Positions 44,801 to 54,137 of a stretch of 64,000 nucleotides of DNA are shown here, piece by piece. The position numbers and the translations under genes were made by a program. The DNA is taken from the NCBI GenBank assembly GCA_963969345.1, contig OZ017767.1, positions 310,001 through 374,000 on the forward strand, written 5' to 3'. Within the stretch, counting starts at the first letter, position 1, and every line of letters starts with the position of its first letter. The notes below the pieces were generated by a model. It did not search any database. It was given only the letters and a program-made list of their open reading frames with translations, and was not told the DNA's origin. This DNA is from Turbatrix aceti (taxonomy: Eukaryota > Nematoda > Chromadorea > Rhabditida > Panagrolaimidae).

Positions 44801-47682
44801 TGGAACGGCTTTTACGAAGCAAACGACGGATCACGAGAAAACTACGATACGATTGACGGCATTGACCGAACTAACTACGAAGGCGTGCAACGCTACGAAA
44901 CAGCTTGATGAGCTGCGTGACGAAATCCGTAAACTGGAGACGAAAATTAACGAACTAAATCTAGACTCAAAACCGAAACCCCCTACGCTAATTCGCCGGG
45001 ATAAATTTTGTGCTCCGATGAAATCCCAGGCCATGCTTGATCCCACTGCTCAGGCAATCGAGCAACTACGAGCCCTGTCTATGCAAAGCCAAGCTCCCCA
45101 GTCGAGCTCAACGGAGTACCACACTACGAACGTCATGTTTGGGACAACGAATTCGATGTCATACTTTGACACTTGTCACCTGGGGGGTGATATTGACGAA
45201 CCCTTCGACGACATTGCCGACGACCCTCCAAAGCACGCTGCTATGCTGATGATAGCCACGAATTCAATGACGGAAGTATGTCCAATGTTCAATGGTATGC
45301 CAACACAAACATTCTCCGACTGGCTCCGCAAATTTGAACTCACAGTTGCCAGATTTCCCTTCAAGATGCGTGACGAACAACGGCTTGCCTACCTTGTTTC
45401 CAAAATGGAAGGTGTTGCCCTATTGGCCTACAATGCTTTGGATCCTGCAGTCAGTGAAAACTACAACGCCACCTTGAACGCTTTGAAGCACCGCTTTCCG
45501 AGCCGTGCTGCCGAACATGTTGCTGCAAACTCTTTTGACCAATACAATCAGGTGAAAGACGAGGAACTGCCATTCCAAATTGGCGACGAAGTCTGGCGTC
45601 GTGACCCGCTCAGGAACGTCTGGATTGCCGGTCACGTTACTGGCAACGACGGAAGCTTCATCTTCCATATTAAGGACGATGACAGCGACAAGACACACCG
45701 AGCCCACCGCGACGACATGAAGGCCCGCAAGCGACACGCATACGCTTGCACCACGTCGATGCCCTGATTCTCCGGCGACGACACCTCACCGCTCCCCACA
45801 ACACCAGGGTCGAGCTTCAACCTCCGCGTTGAGTTTTGTTGTTTCCCTTTTTTTCTCTCCAAAACGAGCACCGCGTAATTCAAGTAGTTGCCCCTTTTTC
45901 CCAACTAGTTGCCACTGCAATCCGGATACCATTTCAAACCTTTTGTACCTACCACACGCCGCTTGAGGCCGAATTGGCTTCAAACTTCTCCCGAAAGGGG
46001 GAGGGGTGTTGTATCCGCGGCGTAAGGCAAAAGAGGAAGACAAAGAAGTGTTGCAACCCGCGCTCCAACCTTTGGCGCGAGGGGCCAGCCGCGCGAGCTA
46101 GCAAGTCGTTAGACAAATGACTTGCGCCCGCGGACGCGATCAACACCTTGTTCCCTCTCTTTGTCTATCTCCCTGCCACAGTATCCGGAAGCAAACAACG
46201 CCCCATTAGCATCTTTATATAAGAGCCTAAGACACGGGGTTTCACCAACCACTGTCTAGGGCCAAGTCCCCCGGTTGCTTGTTGTAATTTGTGTGATTTT
46301 GCTGAATAAATTTGATTGTTGTATTGTGATATTGTGATTGTTGGTATTGTTGTTAGAGGAGTTAAGTAGGGAGCCTTAGAGAGGAACCGGGTACACATCA
46401 GTTTTGATTGGGATATCAAAAAAATTTAATATTTATGTTTATACACGAATATAAACATTATCGTTAATTTTCCAGCAATGTCAGAAACCTCACCGGTGAC
46501 CATGGCTACCACAACCACGCCCCCGAAATGCGTGCCATCTTCAGCGCTACCGGTCCCAGTTTTCGTCAAATTGAATTGCAGCCTTTCGAGAATATTGAAA
46601 TCTACAATCTGCTAGTTGGTACGCCATTTCATATTCTAATTTTTTTTTATTTTTGTTCGTGGCCTCTTAGATGCCCTCGGCCTCCCTAATGCGGCGCCAA
46701 ACAACGGAACCCGTGGTCGCCTGTTTCCGGCGTTCAAGCGTACCCCGGAGTATCCGACTACAGAATATCAGCCTGCTCCTCAATGCGAGTCCGCCCAGCT
46801 GTCCAAATGCGGCGATTCGTGTCACTTCAAACTTCCCGTCCACGACCAGGAATACTGCTACCCCGCTCACGGCATTTCGGTCAATCCCTTCTTCTCGGGC
46901 TGCCACGTCACGCTGTGCAACGCGTCGCTGCTGTTCAACGACGAGAAACGTGTCGTAGCTGTCGAAGCTCTGCTCACCGATGTCGGCTTCAACATTGACT
47001 ACCGCGCAAATTGCTCGCTTCGGATGGAATTCCGACCTCCAGCAGCACCGGTCTCAGAAGCCAATGCCACAAATGCTACTCGGTGCCAACGACAGGTTTT
47101 CAAAAATTCGATTTCGTACTTCAAAAACGACAGCTATCTTTGGTTCCTTGAGCAATCGAGAATCGATGCTCCCAAGGGGTTCATCGAGGGCGCATGGACG
47201 CATCTGTGGAGCCTGATAAACAGATTCCGGGGTCACTACAGAAAGCTACGACTGTTTGTTGGACCAATATTTGACAACGACGACGACGGTCACGCGGACA
47301 GGTATTCATGGTCCAAGGTTTCGCCAACGCCGTCGCACGTTTTTGTCGTTATTCTGACTTGCAAAGGCGCATGGACAGACGATTATACGCGGTGTGCAAA
47401 CACGGACAACACAAAGGTCATTTCGTTTGCATTGCCGCTTATTGAGAAGGATTACAACTGTTTGGTGAGTTTATTTCGTTTTTATTTATTTATTTTTTGT
47501 TTTTTTAGCAACCAATCGCTTACCTGGCCCGAAACATGCTTCGCGTCAAAGACGTTGAATACCTGACTGGTTTTGAATTTTTTACGGATCGTGATGCCTA
47601 TCCACCGCAACGGGCAATCGAGTTGCGTACATTTGTCAACGAAATTGTATGGGAGCTTGAAGAAGTTAAAAATTTTGCGTGA
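41857..47682 (+). CDS. Ectonucleotide pyrophosphatase/phosphodiesterase (ENPP), intron 3 carries a retrotransposon
   Basis: Six exons (41857-41904, 42293-42811, 42888-43525, 46476-46618, 46671-47464, 47509-47682) encode 771 residues, all junctions in frame. It is a type II membrane protein: a short cytosolic N-terminus, one anchor (about 31-50, LAIFVIILLLGIIALLLFI), then a phosphodiesterase domain. Active-site features: metal ligand D92 in SLDGFW, nucleophile T128 in YPSKTFPNHYS, TGLYPAVHGIVDN, EPDGRGHQFGP, SDHGM, and GDHGYHNH. The C-terminal part has the nuclease-like domain of ENPP1-3 (FDNDDDGHAD and LRVKDVEYLTG). No somatomedin-B modules are seen. Family members hydrolyse extracellular nucleotides or sugar-nucleotides. 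Intron 3 is 2950 nt because of a full LTR element; its splice sites (AA|GTAGGT and TTTTCCAG) are intact, so the gene is probably still functional if the intron is removed. Confidence 0.93.
43594..43990. repeat. Flanking duplication and 18-bp minisatellite in ENPP intron 3
   Basis: A block of about 80 bp with TTCGAACAAAAATGCATTCC-like sequence and TTTTGGTTC occurs near 43594-43670 and in diverged form near 43911-43990. Between them lie four 18-bp units related to GCCGCGAATGGGAAAGGT (43775-43846). This is probably an older element or minisatellite into which, or next to which, the LTR element inserted. Confidence 0.6.
44013..44406 (+). repeat. 5' LTR
   Basis: 394 bp starting TGTTGTATCC and ending in ACATTA. 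It contains a TATA-like TTTATATAAG (about 44219-44228), a likely promoter, and AATAAA (about 44311), a likely polyadenylation signal. Confidence 0.92.
44408..44424 (+). other. Candidate primer-binding site
   Basis: TGGTGCCACTCCCGCTC begins one base after the LTR end. TGG at this position matches the CCA end of a primer tRNA. The tRNA identity was not determined. Confidence 0.65.
44520..45767 (+). CDS. Retrotransposon Gag-like protein fused to an integrase C-terminal tail
   Basis: One open frame of 415 codons from the ATG at 44520. Residues about 20-150 are a charged coiled coil. Residues about 250-345 match retrotransposon Gag: PMFNGMPTQTFSDWLRKFE, then YLVSKMEGVALLAYNAL and LNALKHRFPS. Directly after, at about 45552, the frame continues into FQIGDEVWRRDP and a HRAHRDDMKAR ending, which resembles the C-terminal domain of integrase, normally more than 3 kb downstream in a full element. 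The junction marks an internal deletion that removed nearly all of Pol while keeping the reading frame. No zinc-knuckle CCHC is visible. Confidence 0.85.
   Translation: MTNSRHTYSKMPSLFENCHTVEQLVKTLMVFEKSTLLSINNLETAIKEVKEDIQTLKDRQADDIEEKVNIALTEKIGDAVHGDTDKYDELKKLLGTAFTKQTTDHEKTTIRLTALTELTTKACNATKQLDELRDEIRKLETKINELNLDSKPKPPTLIRRDKFCAPMKSQAMLDPTAQAIEQLRALSMQSQAPQSSSTEYHTTNVMFGTTNSMSYFDTCHLGGDIDEPFDDIADDPPKHAAMLMIATNSMTEVCPMFNGMPTQTFSDWLRKFELTVARFPFKMRDEQRLAYLVSKMEGVALLAYNALDPAVSENYNATLNALKHRFPSRAAEHVAANSFDQYNQVKDEELPFQIGDEVWRRDPLRNVWIAGHVTGNDGSFIFHIKDDDSDKTHRAHRDDMKARKRHAYACTTSMP
45993..46006 (+). other. Polypurine tract
   Basis: GAAAGGGGGAGGGG abuts the 3' LTR, as expected for the plus-strand primer of an LTR retroelement. 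Confidence 0.85.
46007..46400 (+). repeat. 3' LTR
   Basis: 394 bp, identical to the 5' LTR except for the ending ACATCA instead of ACATTA. It is followed by the GTTTT target duplication. Confidence 0.92.
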
Positions 47683-47983
47683 AATTTTGTTTTACGTTTT
47701 TGCAATTACTGTCTGTTGTATGATAAGCAAAAAATTCCTTTCTGTAATTTGTTTACAACATGTTGAAAAACATCAGAATAAATTGTACCATCTATTATAA
47801 GCCATCTTGAAAAAAAATTGAAAAATTTCATACAATGCTAAAAAGTTCAATGATAGAATGAGCACGCTAAAGACAATGACCTGGATTGAGGCACAAGTTG
47901 TAGTAACATTGTTCTGTTTCTGTTCTCCCATATAAGTACCTTGATATGTTAACATCTTTCATATGTTTAGTTTTGGTTCGACA
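47683..47983. other. ENPP-protease intergenic region
   Basis: About 300 bp of AT-rich sequence between two genes on the same strand. AATAAA occurs at about 47777. The spacing would allow an operon, but the two products are functionally unrelated. Confidence 0.4.
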
Positions 47984-48889
47984 ATGCAACTTCTTCCAGT
48001 GTTCTTTCTAGCTATGGTTTTGGCGGCGTCTGAGTCGGTGCCGTGCGGACAGACGCCGATTCCGCCTAACATTGACCGTAGAGACAATTTTATTGTTGGC
48101 GGCCAGGTAGCCAGACCTTTTTCTTGGCCGTGGCAAATTAAGCTTCGCGAGTACAAAAATTTTTCCTGGTTCTTTATCGGCGGAGGCACGATTATCGGCG
48201 CCAACTGGATAATGACTGCGGGGCACTGCGTCGAAGGCCTCAACGACTTTCCGGAAAATTATGAAGTAATAACAGGCGGTTTCGACAATAAAGTAACGTA
48301 AGTTACCACTACCAGTTAATTCATAAAGTATACGCTTTCCAGGAATGAAACAGGCGAAGTAATCTATCCCATCAAAAAGATATACGTTAATCCCCAGTTT
48401 GATGTCAATACGGCAGAAAATGACATCGCGCTTCTTGAATTATCAACACCCATTATTTTCAATGACCACGTCCAACCTGTATGCCTTCCTATCACCGACG
48501 ACGGCGACATCGGCTACTCCAGCAGTGCTTGGGCCACTGGATGGGGTTTTACCAACGATAGTTCTGACAGCAAAATGCTGTACCAAGTAAATCTTCCATT
48601 CGTCGGGCAATCAATTTGCGAAAAAGAGTATAGTAATAATCCATACAAAGTTCTGCCAAAGGTCATGATTTGTGCCGGTCGTACTGGAAAGGACACATGT
48701 CATGGTGACTCTGGTGGACCGCTCGTGGTACAGAACGCTAACGGAACATGGTTCCAACACGGCATTACCTCCTGGGGCCCCGATGATTGTGGCGAAGAAA
48801 AGCATCCTACTGTCTTCACCCGTGTTTCAGCATTCTGTGATTTTATCAAAACAACGACGAACGGTACTGTCACATGTCACCCTCATTAA
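47984..48889 (+). CDS. Secreted trypsin-like serine protease
   Basis: Two exons, 47984-48297 and 48343-48889 (45-nt intron), encode 286 residues. Residues 1-18 are a signal peptide ([16 protein letters not shown]). The propeptide ends before the activated N-terminus [15 protein letters not shown]. The catalytic triad is complete: His in MTAGHC, Asp in ENDIALLEL, Ser in CHGDSGGPL. The residue six before the catalytic Ser is Asp (DTCHGDS), predicting trypsin-like cleavage after Arg or Lys. There are several N-glycosylation sites (NFS, NDS, NGT). The S1 domain is not followed by other modules. An in-frame ATG at 47963 would add seven residues; the chosen start gives a better signal peptide and lies 14 nt after a TTTAG. 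The substrate is unknown; a digestive or extracellular role is likely. Confidence 0.93.
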
Positions 48890-49007
48890 TGACAAATTAG
48901 AATCATTTAAAAACTTTTTTTATTGTAAACACAATTCATGAACCATGCAACAAAAAGTAAATTTGATCGAAACCAGAAAATAAAAGAGAACGAATAATAT
49001 GAATGCC

Positions 49008-49889
49008 TTAGTTATTCGGATTTTGGGTTGGAGCAGAGGTCGATTTCTGCGGGAGAAAATTGCTGTCATTGGTAGACACGATGTTAATGGGTATGACACG
49101 CTTCTGAGTGCCCGGGAGTACCTTACGGACTGCAGAGATCAGAAGACGGTTGTTGTCCTCAAGGTCGCACTTCAGAGTCTCAAGATCCAAATCATCGGAA
49201 AGGGTGATGCGACGGACGACACTCCAGTGCACGGATTCGTTTTCTTCGTTCTCACTGTGCTCGCCGGAGATCACGACTTTGTTTCCCTCGAGGTTGACAT
49301 TGATTTCATCAGGTTGGAAGCCAGAGGTGTCGACAGTGTACGAAAAGTGGCCATTTCGGTCGACGGAGAGTTTGCCAGGCTTTCCACGAATTGACTGGTT
49401 AACTACAGGCTCCCATACAGTAGACAAGGTACCGTCGGCAGTGTTGCCTGTGCACCCCTGGTTGACTAAAGGTTCCAATACAGTAGACAAGGTACTCTTG
49501 ATGTTGCGACTGCCGCAAAGCGAAGTGTGCTTTTTGAATGTGCCGCCGTTAGAGATAAACATGGAAAAGCACACTGTGCAGCGGTAATAATGTTCGCCGT
49601 CCGGAGTGGTGATTCGCTCTGCATTCTGGTTACTGCGTTTAATAATGGCATCGCCACTATCAATCAATGCCAGAACTTTAGCCTTCAATTCGTTATTTAA
49701 GCGGCGTCTGCATGGTTGTTTGGCACCTGGTGGAACTTGGGGCGAGTTCGAAGATGCAGGCCGTTTGAGACTTGATGGCGTCACGACAGATAATGGTGAA
49801 GCCACGGCACAGGATGAAGGCGAAGGAGGGAGCGGATACAAATCGAGACACTCATTATTGAAGTTTTGAGTAGATTTGAGATCTGACAT
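49008..49889 (-). CDS. Zinc-finger / small heat-shock protein fusion
   Basis: A single open frame of 293 residues. The ATG at 49889 lies 2 nt after a CTGTTTCAG acceptor. Residues about 60-130 contain a basic stretch (KQPCRRRLNNELK) and a BED-like finger with ligands C104, C107, H121 and C125 (spacing C-x2-C-x13-H-x3-C). Residues about 172-257 form an alpha-crystallin domain: FSYTVDTSGFQPDEINVNL, NKVVISGEH, VVRRITLSDDLDLETLKC, RLLISA. It is followed by the IPI anchor motif (RVIPINI, 266-268) that small heat-shock proteins use to oligomerise. Between the halves is a 22-residue duplication (TLSTVLEPLVNQ / TLSTVWEPVVNQ). Small heat-shock proteins hold unfolding clients; coupling to a putative DNA-binding finger is unusual. 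A 96-nt in-frame GT...AG stretch covers the duplicated part, so a shorter spliced form is possible. Confidence 0.8.
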   Translation of the reverse strand: MSDLKSTQNFNNECLDLYPLPPSPSSCAVASPLSVVTPSSLKRPASSNSPQVPPGAKQPCRRRLNNELKAKVLALIDSGDAIIKRSNQNAERITTPDGEHYYRCTVCFSMFISNGGTFKKHTSLCGSRNIKSTLSTVLEPLVNQGCTGNTADGTLSTVWEPVVNQSIRGKPGKLSVDRNGHFSYTVDTSGFQPDEINVNLEGNKVVISGEHSENEENESVHWSVVRRITLSDDLDLETLKCDLEDNNRLLISAVRKVLPGTQKRVIPINIVSTNDSNFLPQKSTSAPTQNPNN

Positions 49890-51018
49890 GTCTGAAACAG
49901 CAATGAAAATCATAAATATTTTATAGCGCTGTTGAAAACACTAAATACCGGTTCGTCGGTCCGCAGCGATTTTGGTATTTGTGCACAAAATTACGGACTT
50001 TGTTTAATGCTAGTAGAAGAATGGCACTCTTCGCGCCAATGCCACAGCAGCATGCATATACAGTTCTCTTTCTGCTCCTCCTTTTCTCAGCGTAAATCCT
50101 GTCCGTGTAGTTGTTACCTGTAGAATAAAGTGTATTAGGTTTTTTGTAAAAGAACAGATGTGTCCTGCATGGTGTGTAAAACTGTGCATGCATGACACAC
50201 AACGCAACCTTGCGTACCAAAAAACTATACACTGTGCCACCAGATTGCAATAGACAAAATGCAACACCTTACCAACGATCTCCACGCATAGGTACCCGAC
50301 TAAAAGTCCGGATGACCTGTTTAAAAATCATAATAAGTGTTGTTCCTAGCCGGATACACAAAATATGATTACGACCCCTCCCCAATCGCATGCAGTCCGT
50401 ACATTAACAAAACAAACAAATTTATTGGTTCATTGAATGTAAAAAAACAATACGCAAAATTGAGTATCATAATTTACTAGAAAAAACAAAGTGTCTAGTT
50501 AGTTCTTCTGAGTGAGCAGGAGTGGAAGTACATATTAGGAGCCGATTGCTGCTGAATCGAGGCGTTGCCTCTTATCTGTACGTTTTTGTACAAAAAAATG
50601 GGAAAAAAGTTTTACAACACAAAACACAGTTACTCTTTACTGTGTTACACAGCACAGTAGAGAGTGATATATGTGCCATAAAGTCTACAATGTTTGTTTA
50701 TTAATACATTTTTTATAACATACAACAATAGAAAAAAAGAATACATTGTAGCATGAAATAGTGAACACCTGCATAACACGTGATGATAGTAATAATAAAA
50801 AAGTTTTTTTTTTGTAAAAAAGAAAAAACTGCTCTAAAAAAATGAAAATTATTGCATTGCCAGTTGTTATTTTCGATTTTTTATTCGTTTGAATTAATGT
50901 CCAGCAAGCGCCGGCTTCAAATACCGTAAACACACTCGCTTGAATTAGTTGTGGTCTTGAGTGGAATGTTTCTGTACTACGCAAAACCCGGGATATATAA
51001 ATTTTTTTTATTCCCATA
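49890..51018. other. Intergenic region between two minus-strand genes
   Basis: 1.13 kb that includes 5' sequence of the zinc-finger/sHSP gene. I see no supported gene and no heat-shock element of more than two clean units. Confidence 0.4.
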
Positions 51019-52543
51019 TCAGGCAGTCCTGAGTCGAGGAGGCGGTGGACGAAGATTTTCACTTGACGAAGGCGATATCCTCTCAAGACCGTCTCCCGGT
51101 ATCACCTTGAGATAATCAGGAGCCCGGATAACCCACTCCGGCCAGCTGCCAAAGTAAATTGCTGTGTTGAAGTTCAGTCGATGAAGCGCAAACCAGACCA
51201 TTGATGCATGAAGCGACGTTCCACAGTACACAATAACCGGACGAGTCGGATGGATGCCGTGGGCCGAAAAAATCTCGCCTGTTCTTAAATTGTTATGGTA
51301 CGTGTTGTTCGACGTATCAAAAATGTCCTCAGGCGGAATATTGACGGCAGTCATGATGTGGCCGAAGATAGCGCCCTGCGCGGTGCCGTCGTACTCCTCA
51401 GGTGTCTGCGCATCGACCAGGTCGTACTTCTTGCTTTCAAAGTTCGCCATGACGTCATCGAAGGCCGCAATGTACGATCCAGTCCACCCGGCACGGAAAT
51501 CTCCGGGACGACGTGGAGGCTGGGCAGGACCCGTGGCAGTCTCGTAGGGACCGGTCCGGGTTGACGAAAGACGTTTCCATTCAGGAAATCCGCCGTTGAG
51601 AAGACTCACTTTTTCGTGTCCGAACAATTTGAAAACCCACACGGCGTACGAAGACCAAATTTGTTCACCCTTATCGTAGACGACGATGTGGCAGTCGGTG
51701 TCAACTCCCATGTTGCGGACGTAGCGCTGGAATTGAAGGGGGTGAACAGGAACGCCAGAGTGGCTGAGGTTGGAGAAGGCAAGGAGGCGAGCGCCGTCGA
51801 TGTGCTCGGTGGCGAAGTCGTTTCTGGAATAAACAGAAATTTTAATTTTGGATTTTAGTCCAATGAGGAAAAAAACTGTCAAAATAAAAAAAAATTGACA
51901 TTTTATAAATTTCTACAGTTTTGTTTTTTTTGTTTTCAAAAAATTTAAAAATAAAAGAAATATTTTTAGTTTTTTAATTTTACTTTTTTAATTTTAAAAT
52001 GAAATTTATTTTACAAAATGTTTTCATGAAAAATTTAGTTTTTTTTTTTCATTTTAATAAATACAATTGCCATATATTTTTTTGTGTGAAATTTCAAAAC
52101 CCCACAAACCTGCTTTCTTCCAGTTGAAGACTGCTGACTTCAAAAAGACACATCTTCTTTTTTGTCAACATAAATGTCAGCAACGTTTTTGCCGAAATCA
52201 TAGCTTCTGCGGGTGCCATAGTATTTGCAGCTGCCTGCGACGGTGCAGGATGAGCCAGACTTTGAATATCTCCGGTTTCAATAGCAATATCACCAGAATC
52301 CGTAACGTGTTTCATCGACATGGTTTTTTGGGTATGCAGATAGAAGGCAAAAAGACTGCATCCCAGAAGCAGGCCAATAGCCGCCAGCACGGCTACTAGG
52401 ACGGAGACTTTGCAGCCGAGGGCTGTTCTCTGCTGCAACATTTTGACATCAATGGGATCCTGATAACCCCCGACAGGGTTGGTGGGACTGCTGGTGTATC
52501 GATAGAAGCGATCCGTATCGGTCGCTACCATTGTTGACATCAT
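51019..52543 (-). CDS. Membrane-anchored mercaptopyruvate/thiosulfate sulfurtransferase
   Basis: Two exons, 52543-52110 and 51823-51019 (286-nt intron), encode 412 residues. Residues about 46-68 are a transmembrane helix (VSVLVAVLAAIGLLLGCSLFAFY) after a polar 45-residue N-terminus. Two rhodanese domains follow: the first from ISAKTLLTFML through HIDGARLLAFS, IVVYDKGEQIWSS and VSLLNGGFPEWKRL; the second with YDLVDAQTPEEYDG, HIMTAVNIP and YFGSWPEWV. The second domain has the catalytic loop CGTSLHA with C345; the first has Asp (D195) where a catalytic Cys would be, as in normal tandem rhodaneses. Mercaptopyruvate sulfurtransferases move sulfur from 3-mercaptopyruvate or thiosulfate to thiols and are usually cytosolic or mitochondrial. 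An N-terminal anchor here is unusual. The tail is Pro-rich (RPPPPRLRTA). Confidence 0.86.
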
Positions 52544-53449
52544 ATTTGTGTTACACAAATAATAAATAAATATTACGAGGTTGGTAGACAATAGAATGCC
52601 CGAATGCAACCCGGCCGAAAAAAAGGAAGGGAACAATACTAGGCTTGGAGGACGGCGGTCACGTCGTCTCTCGTCCGATTGAGGTCGACTAGGCGGGCAG
52701 AGTATGTGGAGGAGAAAAAGGAGTAAGCGATCTAGTACACAGTATTATTCATCCCTCCTTTTGTGGATTTTGTGAAATTCTGAATTACGCGATCTACGTT
52801 GCCGCTTGACTGACCTTGGATCCGGCAGCCAAGTCAAGTTGCAAAAAGGGGGACACGGCGGGGCAGATGTCGACGTTGACGATCCTGAGGCAAATTGAAA
52901 GCCTCGATTACGATCCGACTCGTTTTTTCAGAGGGTGGGGGGCAATTATGAGTGAGTGAGTCGGGGCAACGCGTGATGCATCCTGATGTCTTCCAAGTGT
53001 GTTAAGCGTGCGATTTATGTTAGACGCATCTTACGAATGTCTCTTTAAGAAGCCTCTGACATGAATGGATGAAGGTTACGGGAACATGACTTGATGAGTA
53101 CGGGATTAGGCGGATTTAAAGCGTCACTACAGTTGGACTAAACACTAAAATTACGATGTCGTAAAAATGAAGGGTGAGAAGACAAACGAACACATGAAAA
53201 TTCTTAATTGTACACTTTGATGCCCAAATCGTAATTATGAACATCAGTTGCTTTTGCACTGTAAAATGTGAGGAAAAGTGAAAAAATTTTCCGGATAACA
53301 AAAAAAAACCACAAGCATTTTGAAACAGGAAAACTTGTTAAACGTGTGATCAGGTGTCAAAGGTTGGAGATAGACCAGTTTGTAGAAAAATGAAGACCCG
53401 TTTCAACGTTCAAAATATAAAAAAAAATTTACAAAAAGGTAAAAGATAT
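52544..53449. other. Intergenic region
   Basis: About 900 bp with no supported gene; the GC-richer part at 52640-53000 is presumably the promoter region of the sulfurtransferase gene. Confidence 0.4.
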
Positions 53450-54137
53450 TTAAAAAAATTTCCTCACGGCTTTCCAGAAAATTTGTATGCCTGATCCCAG
53501 TTGTCAAAAAAATATTTACCGATACGGATGCTCTATCAAAGCACAAAAAAAATTCATTGCAAATTCTAACCTGTTTGAAGTTACAGGAATCGGTCAAAAG
53601 CAGCGAAGCGTGCCTTGAATCCATCAATTTCTGTAGCGTAGCGTGGTTTAGCACAGGCGGGGGCGGTGGAGGCAGGCACTGAAGCCGCAGAGTGTCTTCT
53701 GACTTCTAAACGGCAAAAAATCTTATTGGGCACCTTTTTACACCAAAAATAACCTTATTTGGCACATCCGGTGGTTTTTCGTAAACATTATTCAAATCCT
53801 CGTATTCCGGATGAAATTTGTCATCTTGCACCGTTGAATAGCAGCTTGCAGGAGAATAGCTGGCTTCAGACGAAGAAGACGACGTCACGGGTTCAATTTT
53901 AGGTCCACTCGTCGGCATGTGTTGATGCGGATGGTATTCGTGAAATCGGGGATTAATTCGTTGCGGAAAAGGTAGTCGCTGGATGCCTATCACCCGAGAT
54001 GAAGGAAAGACGTAGCCCGAAGAAGACGTCGTAGAAGGCGGTGGAAGACGTCGAAGGATGTCGCCTGGCGTCAGCGAGTTGGGTGGCCCTTGATGGTGAT
54101 CCTGAGGTGTGTAAAACCATCGATCGCCATGGCCCAT
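53450..54137 (-). CDS. Proline/serine-rich protein of unknown function
   Basis: Exons 54137-53754 and 53705-53571 (48-nt intron) are well supported. A 13-nt micro-exon (53532-53520) and a last exon (53490-53450) keep frame and give a stop, for 190 residues in total; these last two are tentative. The protein is rich in Pro, Ser and His (LPPPSTTSSSGYVFPSS, HEYHPHQHMPTSGP, a P7 run in LPPPPPPPVL) and predicted disordered, with a more ordered end (HATLQKLMDSRHASLLLTD). It has no signal peptide or known domain. The composition resembles transcriptional or scaffold proteins, but no function is assigned. Confidence 0.55.

Larger units (their letters stand above)
44013..46400 (+). mobile_element. Internally deleted Ty3/gypsy-like LTR retrotransposon
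   Basis: The element spans 2388 bp, has 394-bp LTRs, and is flanked by a 5-bp duplication GTTTT (44008-44012 and 46401-46405). The LTRs start TGTTG. The only difference I see between them is at the third-last to last bases (44405 T versus 46399 C), so insertion is recent. Just after the 5' LTR is a candidate primer-binding site (TGGTGCCACTCCCG at 44408), and just before the 3' LTR a polypurine tract (GAAAGGGGGAGGGG). The internal part encodes only a Gag-like protein joined to an integrase C-terminal tail; protease, reverse transcriptase, RNase H and the integrase core are absent. It is thus non-autonomous and must have been moved by a full-length relative. It lies in the sense orientation of the ENPP gene. 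Confidence 0.93.
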
